64,000 nt of DNA from Mycolicibacterium hassiacum DSM 44199 (GCF_900603025.1 NZ_LR026975.1:4340001-4404000), one strand, 5' to 3'. Positions 26,250 through 36,258 are shown, counted from the stretch's first letter. The notes: generated from the sequence alone by a model not told the origin. A program made the numbers and translations.

Positions 26250-27790
26250 CCGTCGTCTCCTGCTGTGTTCGAGTTGCTGACGTTGTAGCGGACCCCGTCC
26301 GGACCCATCACCTGACCGCTGGCCGGGCTGTAGATCGCCTGGGTGCCGGGCGGCCCTGCTGCCGGAGTGTAGATGCAGGTGTTGGGCTGCTGTCCACTGC
26401 AGGCTACGGTGCCCGACCCCGGCGGCGACAGCGGATCGCTGATCGGCGCCGACGTGGTCGGCGGCGGCAGCGCTCCGGCCGGCAGCGGGTTGAGCCCGTT
26501 GTTGACCGACGGCGCGGGGATCACCCGGCCCGGGTCGACGCCCTGATCGCAGCGGGCACCGGGCGCCGGGCAGGACAGGATCTGGTTGGGATCGCCGTAC
26601 CACGGGTTGGTACCCAGCGGCACGTACGGTTCGGGGCTGCGGCACTCCCGCGGGGTGGCCGCCCGCTTACCCGGCACGTCGACGCACGGATAGTTGCGCG
26701 CGCCGCGGACCACGTTGCCCTGGAAGTCCTTCGGGATCTTGCAGTAGGTGTTGCGCGGCAGCGGCGCCATCGAGGTGTCGGCCGGCGAGCGCCACTCCGA
26801 CGCCGGCAGGAAGCCGGTCAGACACGGCGGCGGCTGGTTGATCGACAACGCCAGCGGCAGCTGGCCGACGTCCTCGAACAGCGTGCCGGCCTGCGCGGCC
26901 ACCGAGCCCTGCGGCAGGATCACCAGCGTCTGCTCCAGGCCCTTGTTGTAGCGCTTGAGCATGTCGATGACGATGGCCAGGTTGGCCAGCGTCTGCGGCA
27001 GCGCCTCGCGCACGTCGCCGAACACCGAGCTGACCTGGTCCAGGGTGGGCGCGGCCTGCTGGATACCGCTCCGCACCGCGGCGTCCTGCTGAGCGGCCTG
27101 CGAGGCGATGATGTTCAGGTCGCGCGACCACCGCGCGATGTTGTCCCCGGAGCGGACCTGGCTGTCGAGGATCGGCGCCGAGTTGGCGATGATGTCGTTG
27201 ATCTGCGGCAGGTGAGCGCGGAACCCCTCGGCGACCACGGTGGTGGAGTCGACCAGCCGCTGCAGCGCCGGCCCGAGCCCGCCGACCGCCTCGGACGTCT
27301 CGGTCAGCAGCGCGTCGATCTTCTCCTTGGGCAGCGCCTCCAGGCCCCGGTAGGCGGCGTCCAGCGCCGGGCCGACCTCACTGGGCACCGAGGAATTCTC
27401 GATCTTGATGGTGTCGCCCGGCTGCAGGTAGTGACCGGGGTTGCCGGTGGACACCAGGTCCAGGTACTGCTCGCCGACGGCCGACACCGAATGCACGTTC
27501 GCGGTCGCGTCGGCGGGGATCTTGTACCGCTTGTCGATGCTCATCACCGCCAGCGCACCGGTGTCGGTCGGCTCGACCCGGGTCACCTTGCCGATCTGGG
27601 TGCCGCGGTAGGTCACGTTGGCGGTGGCGTACAGCCCGCCGGACCGCGGCAACTCCGCCTTGAGCTCGTACTGGCCGATGCCCACCAGCGCCGGGATGCG
27701 CAGGTAGTACCACCCCAGGACCACCACCGCGATGATCGTCAGGATGGTGAACAGCACCAACTGGATCTTGACGAATCTGGTCAGTACCAC
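26219..27790 (-). CDS. mce1F: Mce1F lipid-transfer protein
   Basis: A 523-residue Mce subunit. An N-terminal helix (IQLVLFTILTIIAVVVLGWY) is followed by the MlaD/MCE domain (about residues 38-115: YELKAELPRSGGLY...YRGTQIGKVTRVE), a long helical region that builds the hexameric tunnel, and a Pro-rich C-terminal tail with Cys pairs. The last of six mce subunit genes. The Mce1 complex spans the periplasm and carries fatty or mycolic acids. GTG 27790 overlaps the coding end of the lprK gene by a few bases. Length is close to the 515 residues of the M. tuberculosis protein. Confidence 0.95.
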   Translation of the reverse strand: MVLTRFVKIQLVLFTILTIIAVVVLGWYYLRIPALVGIGQYELKAELPRSGGLYATANVTYRGTQIGKVTRVEPTDTGALAVMSIDKRYKIPADATANVHSVSAVGEQYLDLVSTGNPGHYLQPGDTIKIENSSVPSEVGPALDAAYRGLEALPKEKIDALLTETSEAVGGLGPALQRLVDSTTVVAEGFRAHLPQINDIIANSAPILDSQVRSGDNIARWSRDLNIIASQAAQQDAAVRSGIQQAAPTLDQVSSVFGDVREALPQTLANLAIVIDMLKRYNKGLEQTLVILPQGSVAAQAGTLFEDVGQLPLALSINQPPPCLTGFLPASEWRSPADTSMAPLPRNTYCKIPKDFQGNVVRGARNYPCVDVPGKRAATPRECRSPEPYVPLGTNPWYGDPNQILSCPAPGARCDQGVDPGRVIPAPSVNNGLNPLPAGALPPPTTSAPISDPLSPPGSGTVACSGQQPNTCIYTPAAGPPGTQAIYSPASGQVMGPDGVRYNVSNSNTAGDDGWKEMLAPAS

Positions 27791-28942
27791 TCACTCACCC
27801 CTCTCGATCAGCGGTCCGCCGGGCACGTTGTTCGCGTTCGGCGTGAACCGCACGTCGGGGATCATCGTCGCCGGATCGCGGCCCCAGGCCTGCTCGAGCG
27901 CGCGCAGCATGCCCGAGACACCGGTGCCGGACAGCACCCCGTTGTCCAGCGCGGACAGCGTGAGGTCGATCATCAGCGACACGTTGAGGTAGTCGCCGCG
28001 GACCACCTTCGGCACGTTCTCGATCGAGAACGGCGCGGTGAGCATCAGTTTCAGCGCCCCGGTCAGGTACGGCGAGGCGCGGCCCAGCTGCTTGAGCGGG
28101 CGCTGCAGGTTCTGCAGGTTGGTGTGCAGGTTGTCCGCCGCCGGCGACAGCGCGTTGTCGGCGGCCACGCTGATCCGCCCGACCGCCTCGACCGCGTCGA
28201 CGAACAGGTCCTGGGTGTCGGCGAAATGCTTGATCAGCGGCGGGAACTCGGTCAGCACCCGGTCGAGCGTGGCGTTGCGCTGCGCGACGATGTTCAGCAG
28301 CTCGTTGGTGGAGTCGATCGCCCGGGTGATGTCGTCGGTCTGCTTGTTGAGCTCCGCGGTGAACGTGTCGAGTCTGCCGAGGAACTCCCGGATCTGACCA
28401 GCCCGGCCGTTGAGGATGTTGAACACCTCGGTCTGGATGGTCTCGAGGTTCTCCACCCCGCCGCCACGCAGGATGAGGGCGATGCTGGCCAGCACCCGCT
28501 CGGTGGACGGGAACGACTCGGTGGAGTCCATCGGGATGACGGCCCCGCTGCGCAGCGGCTCCGGCGACGCGTCCTTCGGCGCGATCAGCTCGACGTGCTG
28601 CGAACCCAGCAGGCTGGTCTGGCCGATGGCGGCGCGCACGTTGGCGGGCAGCTTGACGTGCGGCTCGAGGTCGATCGTCAGCGTCGGCACCCAGTCCTTG
28701 AGCTCGATGGCCCGCACCCGGCCGACGTAGACGTCGGCGACGCGCACCCGGCTGTTGACGTTGAGCGCCAACGTGTCCGCCATCTGCACGTAGATCGTGA
28801 TGCGGTCCGAGCCGGTGCCCGGGCCGCCGGGCAGCGGCACGTTGGCGATCCCGCGCCACGACCCGCACGAGGTCAGCAGCAGCGCGATCGCGGTCAGCGC
28901 GACGGCGCGCCGCGCGAGTCTGCCCATCCTGCGCGCACTCAT
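27791..28942 (-). CDS. lprK: Mce1E lipoprotein (LprK)
   Basis: A 383-residue lipoprotein subunit of the Mce1 importer. ATG 28942 has an AAGGG site five bases upstream and gives a signal peptide with lipobox LLTSC; an alternative ATG at 28966 would add eight residues. The MCE domain covers roughly residues 45-120 (RITIYVQMADTLALNVNSRV...), followed by the long helical tunnel region. It lies in position five of the six mce genes, always the lipoprotein in this family. Length fits the M. tuberculosis protein (390). Confidence 0.95.
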   Translation of the reverse strand: MSARRMGRLARRAVALTAIALLLTSCGSWRGIANVPLPGGPGTGSDRITIYVQMADTLALNVNSRVRVADVYVGRVRAIELKDWVPTLTIDLEPHVKLPANVRAAIGQTSLLGSQHVELIAPKDASPEPLRSGAVIPMDSTESFPSTERVLASIALILRGGGVENLETIQTEVFNILNGRAGQIREFLGRLDTFTAELNKQTDDITRAIDSTNELLNIVAQRNATLDRVLTEFPPLIKHFADTQDLFVDAVEAVGRISVAADNALSPAADNLHTNLQNLQRPLKQLGRASPYLTGALKLMLTAPFSIENVPKVVRGDYLNVSLMIDLTLSALDNGVLSGTGVSGMLRALEQAWGRDPATMIPDVRFTPNANNVPGGPLIERGE

Positions 28943-28974
28943 GGTTGCCCTTCGTCTCTCGCGCATCGGCTCAC

Positions 28975-30621
28975 TCACCCCCCTGCCTCGGCCGGTAGCG
29001 GTGGCCCGGCGGGCGCGCCGGCTGGTGCGGGACCCGGCCCCGGCACGGGCATCGGCCCGACCATGGCCGCGCCACCCGGATCGCCGGGGATCACGCCCGG
29101 CGCGGGCCCGGGCGGCGGGCCCGGCTGCGGATACCACGGCGGCGGCAGCGGGTTGCGTTCGTCGAACGCGTTCGGCGGGCCGGGCAGGTTGCCGTCCCGG
29201 ACGGTGCCGAACGCCGGTGGGGCGGCGGGGATCACGCAGTCCGGCCCGCCCAGCAGCTCGGCCAGGCACTCCGGCGTCATCATGTTCGCGGTGAACGGCT
29301 GCACCTCCACGCCCTGCATGCCGGGTGCGGCGACCCAGCCGGGTTCGTGGTTGCCGTGCGAGAACAAGGTGTCGCGGGAGAAGATGCCCGGCACCGTGGT
29401 GTCCTTGTAGCCCGGCGGCGGCTGCAGCCGCGGCTCGGAGTAGGCCACGTGCTTCGGCAGCACCATCGCCGAGCTGAACTGGTTGAGGCCGAACGGCGGG
29501 TAGTTGAACTTGATCGCGTCCAGGATCGGCGCCAGGTACTGCGCGCACAGCTCCGCCGACTCCTGGTAGCCCAGCCGGCTGCCGGCCTGGATCGCGCTGC
29601 AGACGAACTGCAGCGGGTTGGCGAAGTTGTTGATCACCGGGATGCTCATCACGCCGCCGGTCACCGGCGAGATGATGTTCATCAGGTTCGCGCCCAGGTT
29701 CGGGAACACGTGCAGCGCGGTCTCCAACCCGTCGCGCGGATCGGGCTGCATGATCGCGTTGGTGACGTCGGCCAGGTTCTGCACGTCGTGGACCAGCACC
29801 TCGGCGTTCTCGTCGAGGAACTGCCGCACGGTCGACAGCAGCTCGTTGAGGTCCGCCAGCGCGTTGGCCACCTCGTTGTTGGTGTTGGTGAACGTGCTGG
29901 TGAAGGTGGCCAGGTCGCGGTTGAGCGCGACGAACTGCTGGTCGCTCTTGTACAGCGCGTTGACGAACAGCGCCAGGCTCTTGACCACTTCGAAGAAGTC
30001 GGTGCTGCCCCGGTTGAGGGTGTAGAGCGCCTCCGAGAGCGCCTTGAGCGTCCGGTTGAGCTGCTTGCCCTTGCCGGCGAAACCGTCGGCGGCCGATTCG
30101 ATGATGTCGCCGAACGGGCCCCGGGGCTGCTCGGGGGTGGGACCGAGTTCGCTCAGGATCCGGTTCAGTGAGTCGCGCAGCTCGTCGTACTCCACCGGCA
30201 CCTGGGTGCGGTCCACGTCGAGCTCCGCGCCGTCCTTGAGCACCGGACCGCCGGTGTAGGGCGGGGAGAGCTGGATGGTGCGGGACGCCACCAGGCTCGG
30301 GTTGAGGATCGTGGCGGTGGCGTTCTCGGGCACCTTGTACTTCTTCTCGTAGTGGAAGGTGACCTTCATCTTGTCGCCGGCGGGTTCGATCTTGTCGATC
30401 GAGCCCACCTGGACGCCCATGATCTGCACCTTGTCACCCGGGTACAGGGCGAGGGTGTCCTCGAAGTACGCCACCACCGTGTTGGTGGTCAGCTCCCGGT
30501 ACAGCTTGAAGCCGACGAACGCGGCGATCAGCCCGAGGATCGCGACCAGCGTGGAGATGATCACGGTCACCCGTGACAGCCGCGGCAACCGGATGTGGCG
30601 AATGTCAAAGATCGTCGACAT
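28975..30621 (-). CDS. mce1D: Mce1D lipid-transfer protein
   Basis: A 548-residue Mce subunit. An N-terminal helix (VTVIISTLVAILGLIAAFVG) precedes the MCE domain (VVAYFEDTLALYPGDKVQIM...), the helical tunnel segment and a Pro/Gly-rich C-terminal tail of about 90 residues. The TENM-like Cys residues near QFVCSAIQ and AELCAQYL are conserved in Mce D proteins. It is encoded three bases after mce1C. Length is slightly above the 530 residues of M. tuberculosis Mce1D because of the longer Pro-rich tail. Confidence 0.94.
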   Translation of the reverse strand: MSTIFDIRHIRLPRLSRVTVIISTLVAILGLIAAFVGFKLYRELTTNTVVAYFEDTLALYPGDKVQIMGVQVGSIDKIEPAGDKMKVTFHYEKKYKVPENATATILNPSLVASRTIQLSPPYTGGPVLKDGAELDVDRTQVPVEYDELRDSLNRILSELGPTPEQPRGPFGDIIESAADGFAGKGKQLNRTLKALSEALYTLNRGSTDFFEVVKSLALFVNALYKSDQQFVALNRDLATFTSTFTNTNNEVANALADLNELLSTVRQFLDENAEVLVHDVQNLADVTNAIMQPDPRDGLETALHVFPNLGANLMNIISPVTGGVMSIPVINNFANPLQFVCSAIQAGSRLGYQESAELCAQYLAPILDAIKFNYPPFGLNQFSSAMVLPKHVAYSEPRLQPPPGYKDTTVPGIFSRDTLFSHGNHEPGWVAAPGMQGVEVQPFTANMMTPECLAELLGGPDCVIPAAPPAFGTVRDGNLPGPPNAFDERNPLPPPWYPQPGPPPGPAPGVIPGDPGGAAMVGPMPVPGPGPAPAGAPAGPPLPAEAGG

Positions 30622-30624
30622 CGA

Positions 30625-32208
30625 TCAGCCTCCTCCCTGTCCCTGGGAGAGCGGCGGCAGGAACGGCGGGTTGCCGGGCAGCGGCGGGGTGCCGGCCGGA
30701 CCGGGGTCGGGGCCGGGCCCCGGTGGTGGCGGCGGCCCGGTGAGCGCCGGCGGCAGCGGGGCGATGCCCGGGGTGAAGTCCGGCGGGCTGGGCACCGGCT
30801 CCAGCGGAACGGTGCGGCTGCCGGGCGGCCCCGGATCGGTGACCGGCACCTGCTGGCCCGGAACGCTCGGCGGCAGCTGGCCCGGGATCGCCGCGGCGGG
30901 ATGCCCCGGTGCGGGCTGCGGGCCGTGCGCGTTCGGGTTCGAGGTGATGACGTTGGGCACCGGGCCGTACGGCGCACCGCCGAACGGTCCGACCGACAGG
31001 TGCGAGCACGGCAGCGGGTTGTCCGGTCGCGGCAGCCCGTCGGCCGGCGGGGTGTAGGAGCACGGATGCCCGGGCGGCACCGCGGGGCCGGGATGTTCGG
31101 GGGTGCCCTCCAGCACCGCGGGTCCCGGCGGCGGCGCGCCGTTCTCGAAACCGACCCCGTTCGGGTCGGGGAACCGCCACGCCGGCAGGCCGGCGTCGCG
31201 CCAGAACTTCTCCGGGTCGATGCCGCGCTTCTTGAACGCGGCGTCGATGAACGGCTGCAGGATCTGGCCGGGCAGCAGGTTCACCAGCATGACCTTGAAG
31301 TACGGCCCGGAGGCCACCACCTCACCGAGCGACGCCACGAAGTTGGCCACCGTGGTGAGGGTGTCCATCAGGTCGAAGCGGCGCTCGGCGAGGATGTCGC
31401 TGACCTCGCGCAGCTGCTCGAGCACCTTGTTGAGGTTCGGATTGTCGTTGATCAGGCCGCGCACCTGCTCGGAGAACGCCGCCACCCGCTCCAGCAGCAT
31501 GCTGATCGCGTACTGGCGCTGGTTGATCGCCGCGAGCAGCGACTGCGCGTTGACCAGCAGCGCATGGATCTGCTCGCTGCGGCTGCCCAGCACCCCGGCC
31601 ACCTTGTTGGCGTTGGCCAGCAGCTCGCGGACCTGCTGGTCGCGCTTGCCGACGGTCTCCGACAGCCGCGCCACCCCGTCGAAGGCCGCGCTCAGGTGCG
31701 GTGAGGTCTGGTCGATGGTCTCGGACAACACGTTCAGCGACTGCTTGACCAGGTCGGTGTCCCACTCCGAGGACGCCTCGGTGACGTCGAAGAACGCGTC
31801 GTAGATCTGGTACGGCGTGGTGGTCTGGCCCAGCGGCAGCACCCCGTTGGAGCGCAACGGCTGGTCGCCGCGCGGTTCGATCTCGATGTTGCGCCGGCCC
31901 AGGATGGTGTCGGTGCGGATGGCGGCCCGGCTGTCGGTGCCGATCTGGGTGCCGCCCAGGGTGAATCCGATCTTCACCCGGTCGCCATCGATCTCCATGC
32001 TGCGCACCAGGCCGACGTCGACGCCGGAGATGCGCACCTTGTCACCTTTGAGCAGGCCGCCGGTGTCGGAGAAGTGCGCGTAGTAGACCGGCGTGGCGAA
32101 CAGCATCGGCACGCTGGCGAAGCTCTGCCCGACGCCGATGACGAGCACCGTGACGATGATGCCCATCAACCCCTTGCGGACGCGGTCCGACCCTTCGAGC
32201 GTTCTCAT
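30625..32208 (-). CDS. mce1C: Mce1C lipid-transfer protein
   Basis: A 527-residue Mce subunit. ATG 32208 overlaps the mce1B stop as ATGA and is preferred to an in-frame ATG four codons upstream. One N-terminal helix (MGIIVTVLVIGVGQSFASVP) is followed by the MCE domain (YYAHFSDTGGLLKGDKVRIS...), the tunnel helices and a very long Pro/Gly-rich tail (final ~150 residues). The extended tail is typical for Mce C proteins. Part of the Mce1 fatty-acid import complex. Confidence 0.94.
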   Translation of the reverse strand: MRTLEGSDRVRKGLMGIIVTVLVIGVGQSFASVPMLFATPVYYAHFSDTGGLLKGDKVRISGVDVGLVRSMEIDGDRVKIGFTLGGTQIGTDSRAAIRTDTILGRRNIEIEPRGDQPLRSNGVLPLGQTTTPYQIYDAFFDVTEASSEWDTDLVKQSLNVLSETIDQTSPHLSAAFDGVARLSETVGKRDQQVRELLANANKVAGVLGSRSEQIHALLVNAQSLLAAINQRQYAISMLLERVAAFSEQVRGLINDNPNLNKVLEQLREVSDILAERRFDLMDTLTTVANFVASLGEVVASGPYFKVMLVNLLPGQILQPFIDAAFKKRGIDPEKFWRDAGLPAWRFPDPNGVGFENGAPPPGPAVLEGTPEHPGPAVPPGHPCSYTPPADGLPRPDNPLPCSHLSVGPFGGAPYGPVPNVITSNPNAHGPQPAPGHPAAAIPGQLPPSVPGQQVPVTDPGPPGSRTVPLEPVPSPPDFTPGIAPLPPALTGPPPPPGPGPDPGPAGTPPLPGNPPFLPPLSQGQGGG

Positions 32209-33236
32209 TGCGGCGTGCACCTACCCGAGGGCTGGCTGAACAGCTTGACCGTGCGCACCGGGCCGCCCGGCTGCGCCCCGTTGAGCCGCACCGAGATGTC
32301 GCAGGCGTAGAAGTTGAAGAAGTCGCCGTAGACACCGCCCGCGCGGCCGATGATCTTGAAGGCGGTGGGCAGCCGGACCAGGATGTCGTTGAGCCGGTCC
32401 TTCTGCTGGATCAGCGGGTCCTGCACCACCTCGAGGTGGCCGACGGTCTGCTGCAGCAGCGGCCGGTTGTCGGCCAGCAGGTCGGCGACGGTGCCGGCGG
32501 CGTCGCTGATCCCGGCCACCGAGGTCGCGATCGGGTCGCGCTGGTTCTTCAGCCCGGTGATCAGCCGCTCGAAGTCCTGCAGCGTCTCGTCGAACTCCTT
32601 CTGGTGGCGCACCGTGGTTTCCAGCACCGTGTTGAGGTTGGTGATCACCTCGCCGATGGCCTGGTCCCGGTCCGCGAGATCCGAGGTCAGCTGCGCGGTC
32701 TGGTCCAGGATGTCGCTGATCGTGCCGCCCTGGCCGCCGAAGACGGTGATGATCGACTCGGCGATCGAGTTGACCTTCTCCGGGTCCAGGGCGCGGAACA
32801 CCGGGCGGAATCCGCCGATCAGCGCGTCGAGGTCGAGCGCGGGGGTGGTGCGATCGATCGGGATGGTGGCGCCGGGCGGCAGGCGGTCGTTGCTGTCGCC
32901 GCGGGACAGTTCCAGGTAGCGGTCGCCGATCAGGTTGAGGTACCGGATCTGTGCGGTGGTTCCCTGGTACAGCGGCAGCGAGCGGTCGACGTTGAAGTCG
33001 ACCTTGACCTGGCTGCCGCCGTTGATCAACTCGACCTTGGACACCTTGCCGACCTCCACGCCGCCGGCGCGGACGAACTGGCCGGCACGCAATCCGCTGG
33101 CGCTGCTGAAGATCGCCGAGTAGCCGGTGGTCCGGTCGAACCGCACCTGTCCGAACACGATCACGATGATCGCGGTGAACATCAGCAGCACCACGGAGAA
33201 GATGCCGAGCTTGATTGCGGTTCCGGTGATTCTCAT
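32205..33236 (-). CDS. mce1B: Mce1B lipid-transfer protein
   Basis: A 343-residue Mce subunit, nearly the same length as M. tuberculosis Mce1B (346). One N-terminal helix (KLGIFSVVLLMFTAIIVIVF) leads to the MCE domain (TGYSAIFSSASGLRAGQFVR, VGKVSKVELINGG) and the tunnel helices; it lacks the Pro-rich tail. A C-terminal pair of Cys residues (FYACDISV, GRCTPQ) may form a disulphide. ATG 33236 overlaps the mce1A stop as ATGA. Confidence 0.95.
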   Translation of the reverse strand: MRITGTAIKLGIFSVVLLMFTAIIVIVFGQVRFDRTTGYSAIFSSASGLRAGQFVRAGGVEVGKVSKVELINGGSQVKVDFNVDRSLPLYQGTTAQIRYLNLIGDRYLELSRGDSNDRLPPGATIPIDRTTPALDLDALIGGFRPVFRALDPEKVNSIAESIITVFGGQGGTISDILDQTAQLTSDLADRDQAIGEVITNLNTVLETTVRHQKEFDETLQDFERLITGLKNQRDPIATSVAGISDAAGTVADLLADNRPLLQQTVGHLEVVQDPLIQQKDRLNDILVRLPTAFKIIGRAGGVYGDFFNFYACDISVRLNGAQPGGPVRTVKLFSQPSGRCTPQ

Positions 33237-34447
33237 GGGTTGATCGTGTTCTCCCCCACCTGACGTCCCCAGACGTACTCGATCAGGATCGGCTGACCCA
33301 GTTCGAAGTGGTTGTAGGGCGCGATCGAGGCGCCGGTGTCCATCACCAGGTACGGCGCCGGCCACAGGTCACGGGTGACCGGCTGCCAGCAGCCCGGCCG
33401 GCCGCCGGGGCCGCCGCGGGCGTTCACCCGGGGCAGGTTGTCCGGGTAGACGTACGGGTTGCCGGCGCCCATCAGCTCCGACAGCGTCCGCAGCGAGTAC
33501 CCGTTACCGCCCAGCGACGCAGCCACTTTGGGCTCGACGTCGTGGTAGTTGCGGATGGTGCAGAACAGCGCCGGGGAGTATTCGTCGAGGATCTCCGAGG
33601 GCCGGATCAGGTCCTCGGCACCCCGCACCAGATACGGTCCGCCGCGCTCGAAGACGTCGCCGCCGTTGTTGCCGAACCCGACGGCGGCCATCAGCGCCTG
33701 ATCCACGTTGGCGCGCTGCTCGTTGAGGGTCGCGGCGGTGGTGACGGCCGAGTCCAGGCCGCTGAACAGATCCGGCGCGGCGTCGGCGTACACCTCGCCC
33801 AGATCGGCCAGCAGCTGGTTGTCGCGGCGGATCTGCGGCAGCTGCGGGTTGATGTCCGCCAGGATCTCGTTGCCGTCGACGATGGACTGGCCGAACCGGT
33901 CACCCAGCCCGTCGAGCGCCTCGGCGGTGGCCGACAGGGTCTGGTTGAGCTTGATCGGGTCCACCTGCCTGGCCAGCTCGACCACCGTCTCGAACAGCGT
34001 GTTGAACTCGGTGGTCACGTCCCGCACGTCGAGGGTGTCGCCGCCCTTGAGCCGTTCCGGCACCGGGTCCGGCGGCGTCGACAGCGACACGTACTTGGTG
34101 CCGAACACCGTGGTGGCGCTGATATCGGCCTCGACGTTGCGCGGAATGTACTTGAACCACTTGGGATCCACCGCGAGCGTGATCTCGGCGTACGGCACGT
34201 CGCCGCGCTCGGTGATGTCGACCTTGGTCACCCGGCCGATCTCCACGCCGTTGTAGGTGACCTTCGAGCCGGGATCCATCGACAACCCGGCGCGCGAGGC
34301 GATCAGCGTGACCGGCTCGCGCACCAGCAGATCACCGCGGAACAGCAGATAGACCAGGACGATCACGGCGACGGTCAGCAGCGTCAGCACCGCCCCCGCC
34401 AGCTTGTAGGGCGGGGTGCGGGGATCGTTGAGTGGGGCGGTCGTCAT
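33233..34447 (-). CDS. mce1A: Mce1A lipid-transfer protein
   Basis: A 404-residue Mce subunit. One N-terminal helix (LAGAVLTLLTVAVIVLVYLL), then the MCE domain (VTLIASRAGLSMDPGSKVTY, GVEIGRVTKVDI), the helical tunnel region and a conserved C-terminal part with FCTIRNYHDVEPKVAASLGG. It is about 50 residues shorter than M. tuberculosis Mce1A (454), mainly at the C-terminal tail. Mce1A is the subunit first linked to cell entry; its biochemical role is lipid binding within the importer. It starts four bases after yrbE1B. Confidence 0.95.
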   Translation of the reverse strand: MTTAPLNDPRTPPYKLAGAVLTLLTVAVIVLVYLLFRGDLLVREPVTLIASRAGLSMDPGSKVTYNGVEIGRVTKVDITERGDVPYAEITLAVDPKWFKYIPRNVEADISATTVFGTKYVSLSTPPDPVPERLKGGDTLDVRDVTTEFNTLFETVVELARQVDPIKLNQTLSATAEALDGLGDRFGQSIVDGNEILADINPQLPQIRRDNQLLADLGEVYADAAPDLFSGLDSAVTTAATLNEQRANVDQALMAAVGFGNNGGDVFERGGPYLVRGAEDLIRPSEILDEYSPALFCTIRNYHDVEPKVAASLGGNGYSLRTLSELMGAGNPYVYPDNLPRVNARGGPGGRPGCWQPVTRDLWPAPYLVMDTGASIAPYNHFELGQPILIEYVWGRQVGENTINP

Positions 34448-34451
34448 CGCG

Positions 34452-35321
34452 CTACACCGTCAGGTTGAAGTTCGGGTCGACGCCGTAGAGCGCCAACGAG
34501 GCGAACAGGACCACGCAGACGATCGCGACCAGCGAGGCGCGCATCGAGCGGCCGACGGCCTCGCCGACGCCCACCGGGCCACCGCTGGCGTAGTAACCGT
34601 AGTAGCAGTGGTTGAGCATCACGATCACCGAGATGATGACGGCCTGCACGAACGACCAGAACACGTCCTCGGGCCGCAGGAACGTGCGGAAGTAGTGCTC
34701 GTAGGTGCCGACCGACTGCCCGTAGAAGAACGTGGTGGTGACCTGCGCGGACAGAAAGCTCATGATGATCGCCATCGCGTAGAGCGGGATGATCACCACG
34801 AAGCCGGCCATGATCCGCGTCGACACCAGGTAGGCGATGGACTTGATGCCCATCACCTCCAGCGCGTCGATCTCCTCGCTGATGCGCATGGCGCCCAGCT
34901 CGGCGGTGGCGCCGGCGCCGACGGTGGCGGCCAGCGCCTGCCCCGCGACGACCGGGGCCGCGATGCGCACGTTGATCATCGCGGCGAAGAACCCGGTGAA
35001 CGCCTCGACGCCGATGTTGCCCAGTGAGGCGAAGCCCTGGATGGCCACCAGCGACGACCCGGACAGGGTGACGAACCCGACGATCGCGACGGTGCCGCCG
35101 ATGACGGCCATCGCGCCGGTGCCCATGCCGATCTCGGCGATCAGCCGCAGCGTCTCGCGGCGGTAGCGCCGCAGCGCGTGCCCGATCGAGCCGACCGAGA
35201 CGACCACGAACCAGGCGACGTGCCCGACGCTGTCGAGGAACCGCGCGGGGGCGCTGACGACGCCCGTCCCGGTGGAGTACGCTCGGGGGAACCGTGAGCG
35301 CAGGACCTGGACGTTCGACAT
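34452..35321 (-). CDS. yrbE1B: YrbE1B permease subunit (MlaE family)
   Basis: A 289-residue MlaE-family permease that forms the inner-membrane channel of the Mce1 importer with YrbE1A and the Mkl ATPase (encoded elsewhere). It has five or six membrane helices, an amphipathic N-terminal helix, and the conserved coupling motif ISEEIDALEVMGIKSIAYLV, in which EEIDAL contacts the ATPase. One base separates it from yrbE1A (35323). The C-terminal stretch RASLVAIVCVVLFASLALYG is the last membrane helix. Confidence 0.95.
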   Translation of the reverse strand: MSNVQVLRSRFPRAYSTGTGVVSAPARFLDSVGHVAWFVVVSVGSIGHALRRYRRETLRLIAEIGMGTGAMAVIGGTVAIVGFVTLSGSSLVAIQGFASLGNIGVEAFTGFFAAMINVRIAAPVVAGQALAATVGAGATAELGAMRISEEIDALEVMGIKSIAYLVSTRIMAGFVVIIPLYAMAIIMSFLSAQVTTTFFYGQSVGTYEHYFRTFLRPEDVFWSFVQAVIISVIVMLNHCYYGYYASGGPVGVGEAVGRSMRASLVAIVCVVLFASLALYGVDPNFNLTV

Positions 35322-35322
35322 G

Positions 35323-36120
35323 TCAGCTCCCCGTCCCGAATCGCACTCCGATCGTGGTCAGCACCACGTTGACGGCGAACAGCGCGATCACGCAGAGCAC
35401 CAGGGTCTCGTTGACCGCGGTGCCGACGCCCTTGGCGCCGCCGGCGACGGTCAGCCCGCGGTAGCAGCCGACCAGCCCGGCGATCAGCCCGAAGGTGCCG
35501 GCCTTGATGATCGAGATGACGACCTCGGGCAGCCCGGTGATCAGGGTCAGGGTGGACACGTAGGCGCCCGCCGACACGTTCTGCAGGTACACGCCGAAGA
35601 TGAAGCCGCCGACCAGCCCGACGGTGATGACCGCCCCGTTGAGCAGCACCGCCACATAGGTGGAGGCCACCACGCGGGGCACCACCAGCCGGTGGATCGG
35701 GTCGATGCCGAGCACCTCCAGCGCGTCGATCTCCTCGCGGATGGTGCGGGCCCCGAGGTCGGCGCAGATGGCCGTCGACCCGGCGCCGGCCACCACCAGC
35801 ACGGTGACCAGCGGGCCGAGCTGGGTGACGGCGCCGATCGCCGCGCCCGCGCCGGACACGTCGGCGGCGCCGAACTCCATCAACAGGATGTTCAGCGTGA
35901 AGATCAGCAGCACGGTCAGCGGGATCGACACCGCCAGCGTCGGCAGGAACGCCACCCGCATCAGAAACCAGCTCTGCAGGATGAACTCGCGCCACTGGAA
36001 CGGCGGTTTGAACAGCGCCTTTCCGGTGAGCACGCACATCCGCACGAAGCCCCCGACCGCGGTCAGGGCGGGGCGGATCTGGTCCCGGACATACCCGACC
36101 ATCTCGGTCGACGTCGTCAC
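35323..36120 (-). CDS. yrbE1A: YrbE1A permease subunit (MlaE family)
   Basis: A 265-residue MlaE-family permease, partner of YrbE1B. The MlaE coupling motif EEIDALEVLGIDP lies near residue 130, preceded by AGAGSTAICADLGARTI, both diagnostic. Five to six helices are visible (for example PLTVLLIFTLNILLMEFG and GAVITVGLVGGFIFGVYL). The GTG start at 36120 follows a 211-bp gap after fadD5, longer than any other gap in the operon and likely to contain an internal promoter or control site. Confidence 0.95.
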   Translation of the reverse strand: MTTSTEMVGYVRDQIRPALTAVGGFVRMCVLTGKALFKPPFQWREFILQSWFLMRVAFLPTLAVSIPLTVLLIFTLNILLMEFGAADVSGAGAAIGAVTQLGPLVTVLVVAGAGSTAICADLGARTIREEIDALEVLGIDPIHRLVVPRVVASTYVAVLLNGAVITVGLVGGFIFGVYLQNVSAGAYVSTLTLITGLPEVVISIIKAGTFGLIAGLVGCYRGLTVAGGAKGVGTAVNETLVLCVIALFAVNVVLTTIGVRFGTGS

Positions 36121-36258
36121 CGGCGCACCCCCACGACGACATCGCGACTGTCGTGGCGCAACGGCAGTCCCTGTCGCACGCGCCCTCCTTGTCCCGACCC
36201 GAGGCTTGTGGCCAGCGTCTTCCTACTCGTGGGTAGTAACACGGACCACAGGACTGTA

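Noticed and set aside
26147..29410. Open frame of 1,087 codons on the plus strand across mce1D-F
   Set aside because: It is antisense to three well-identified mce genes and has the Arg/Gly/His-rich composition of a high-GC shadow frame.
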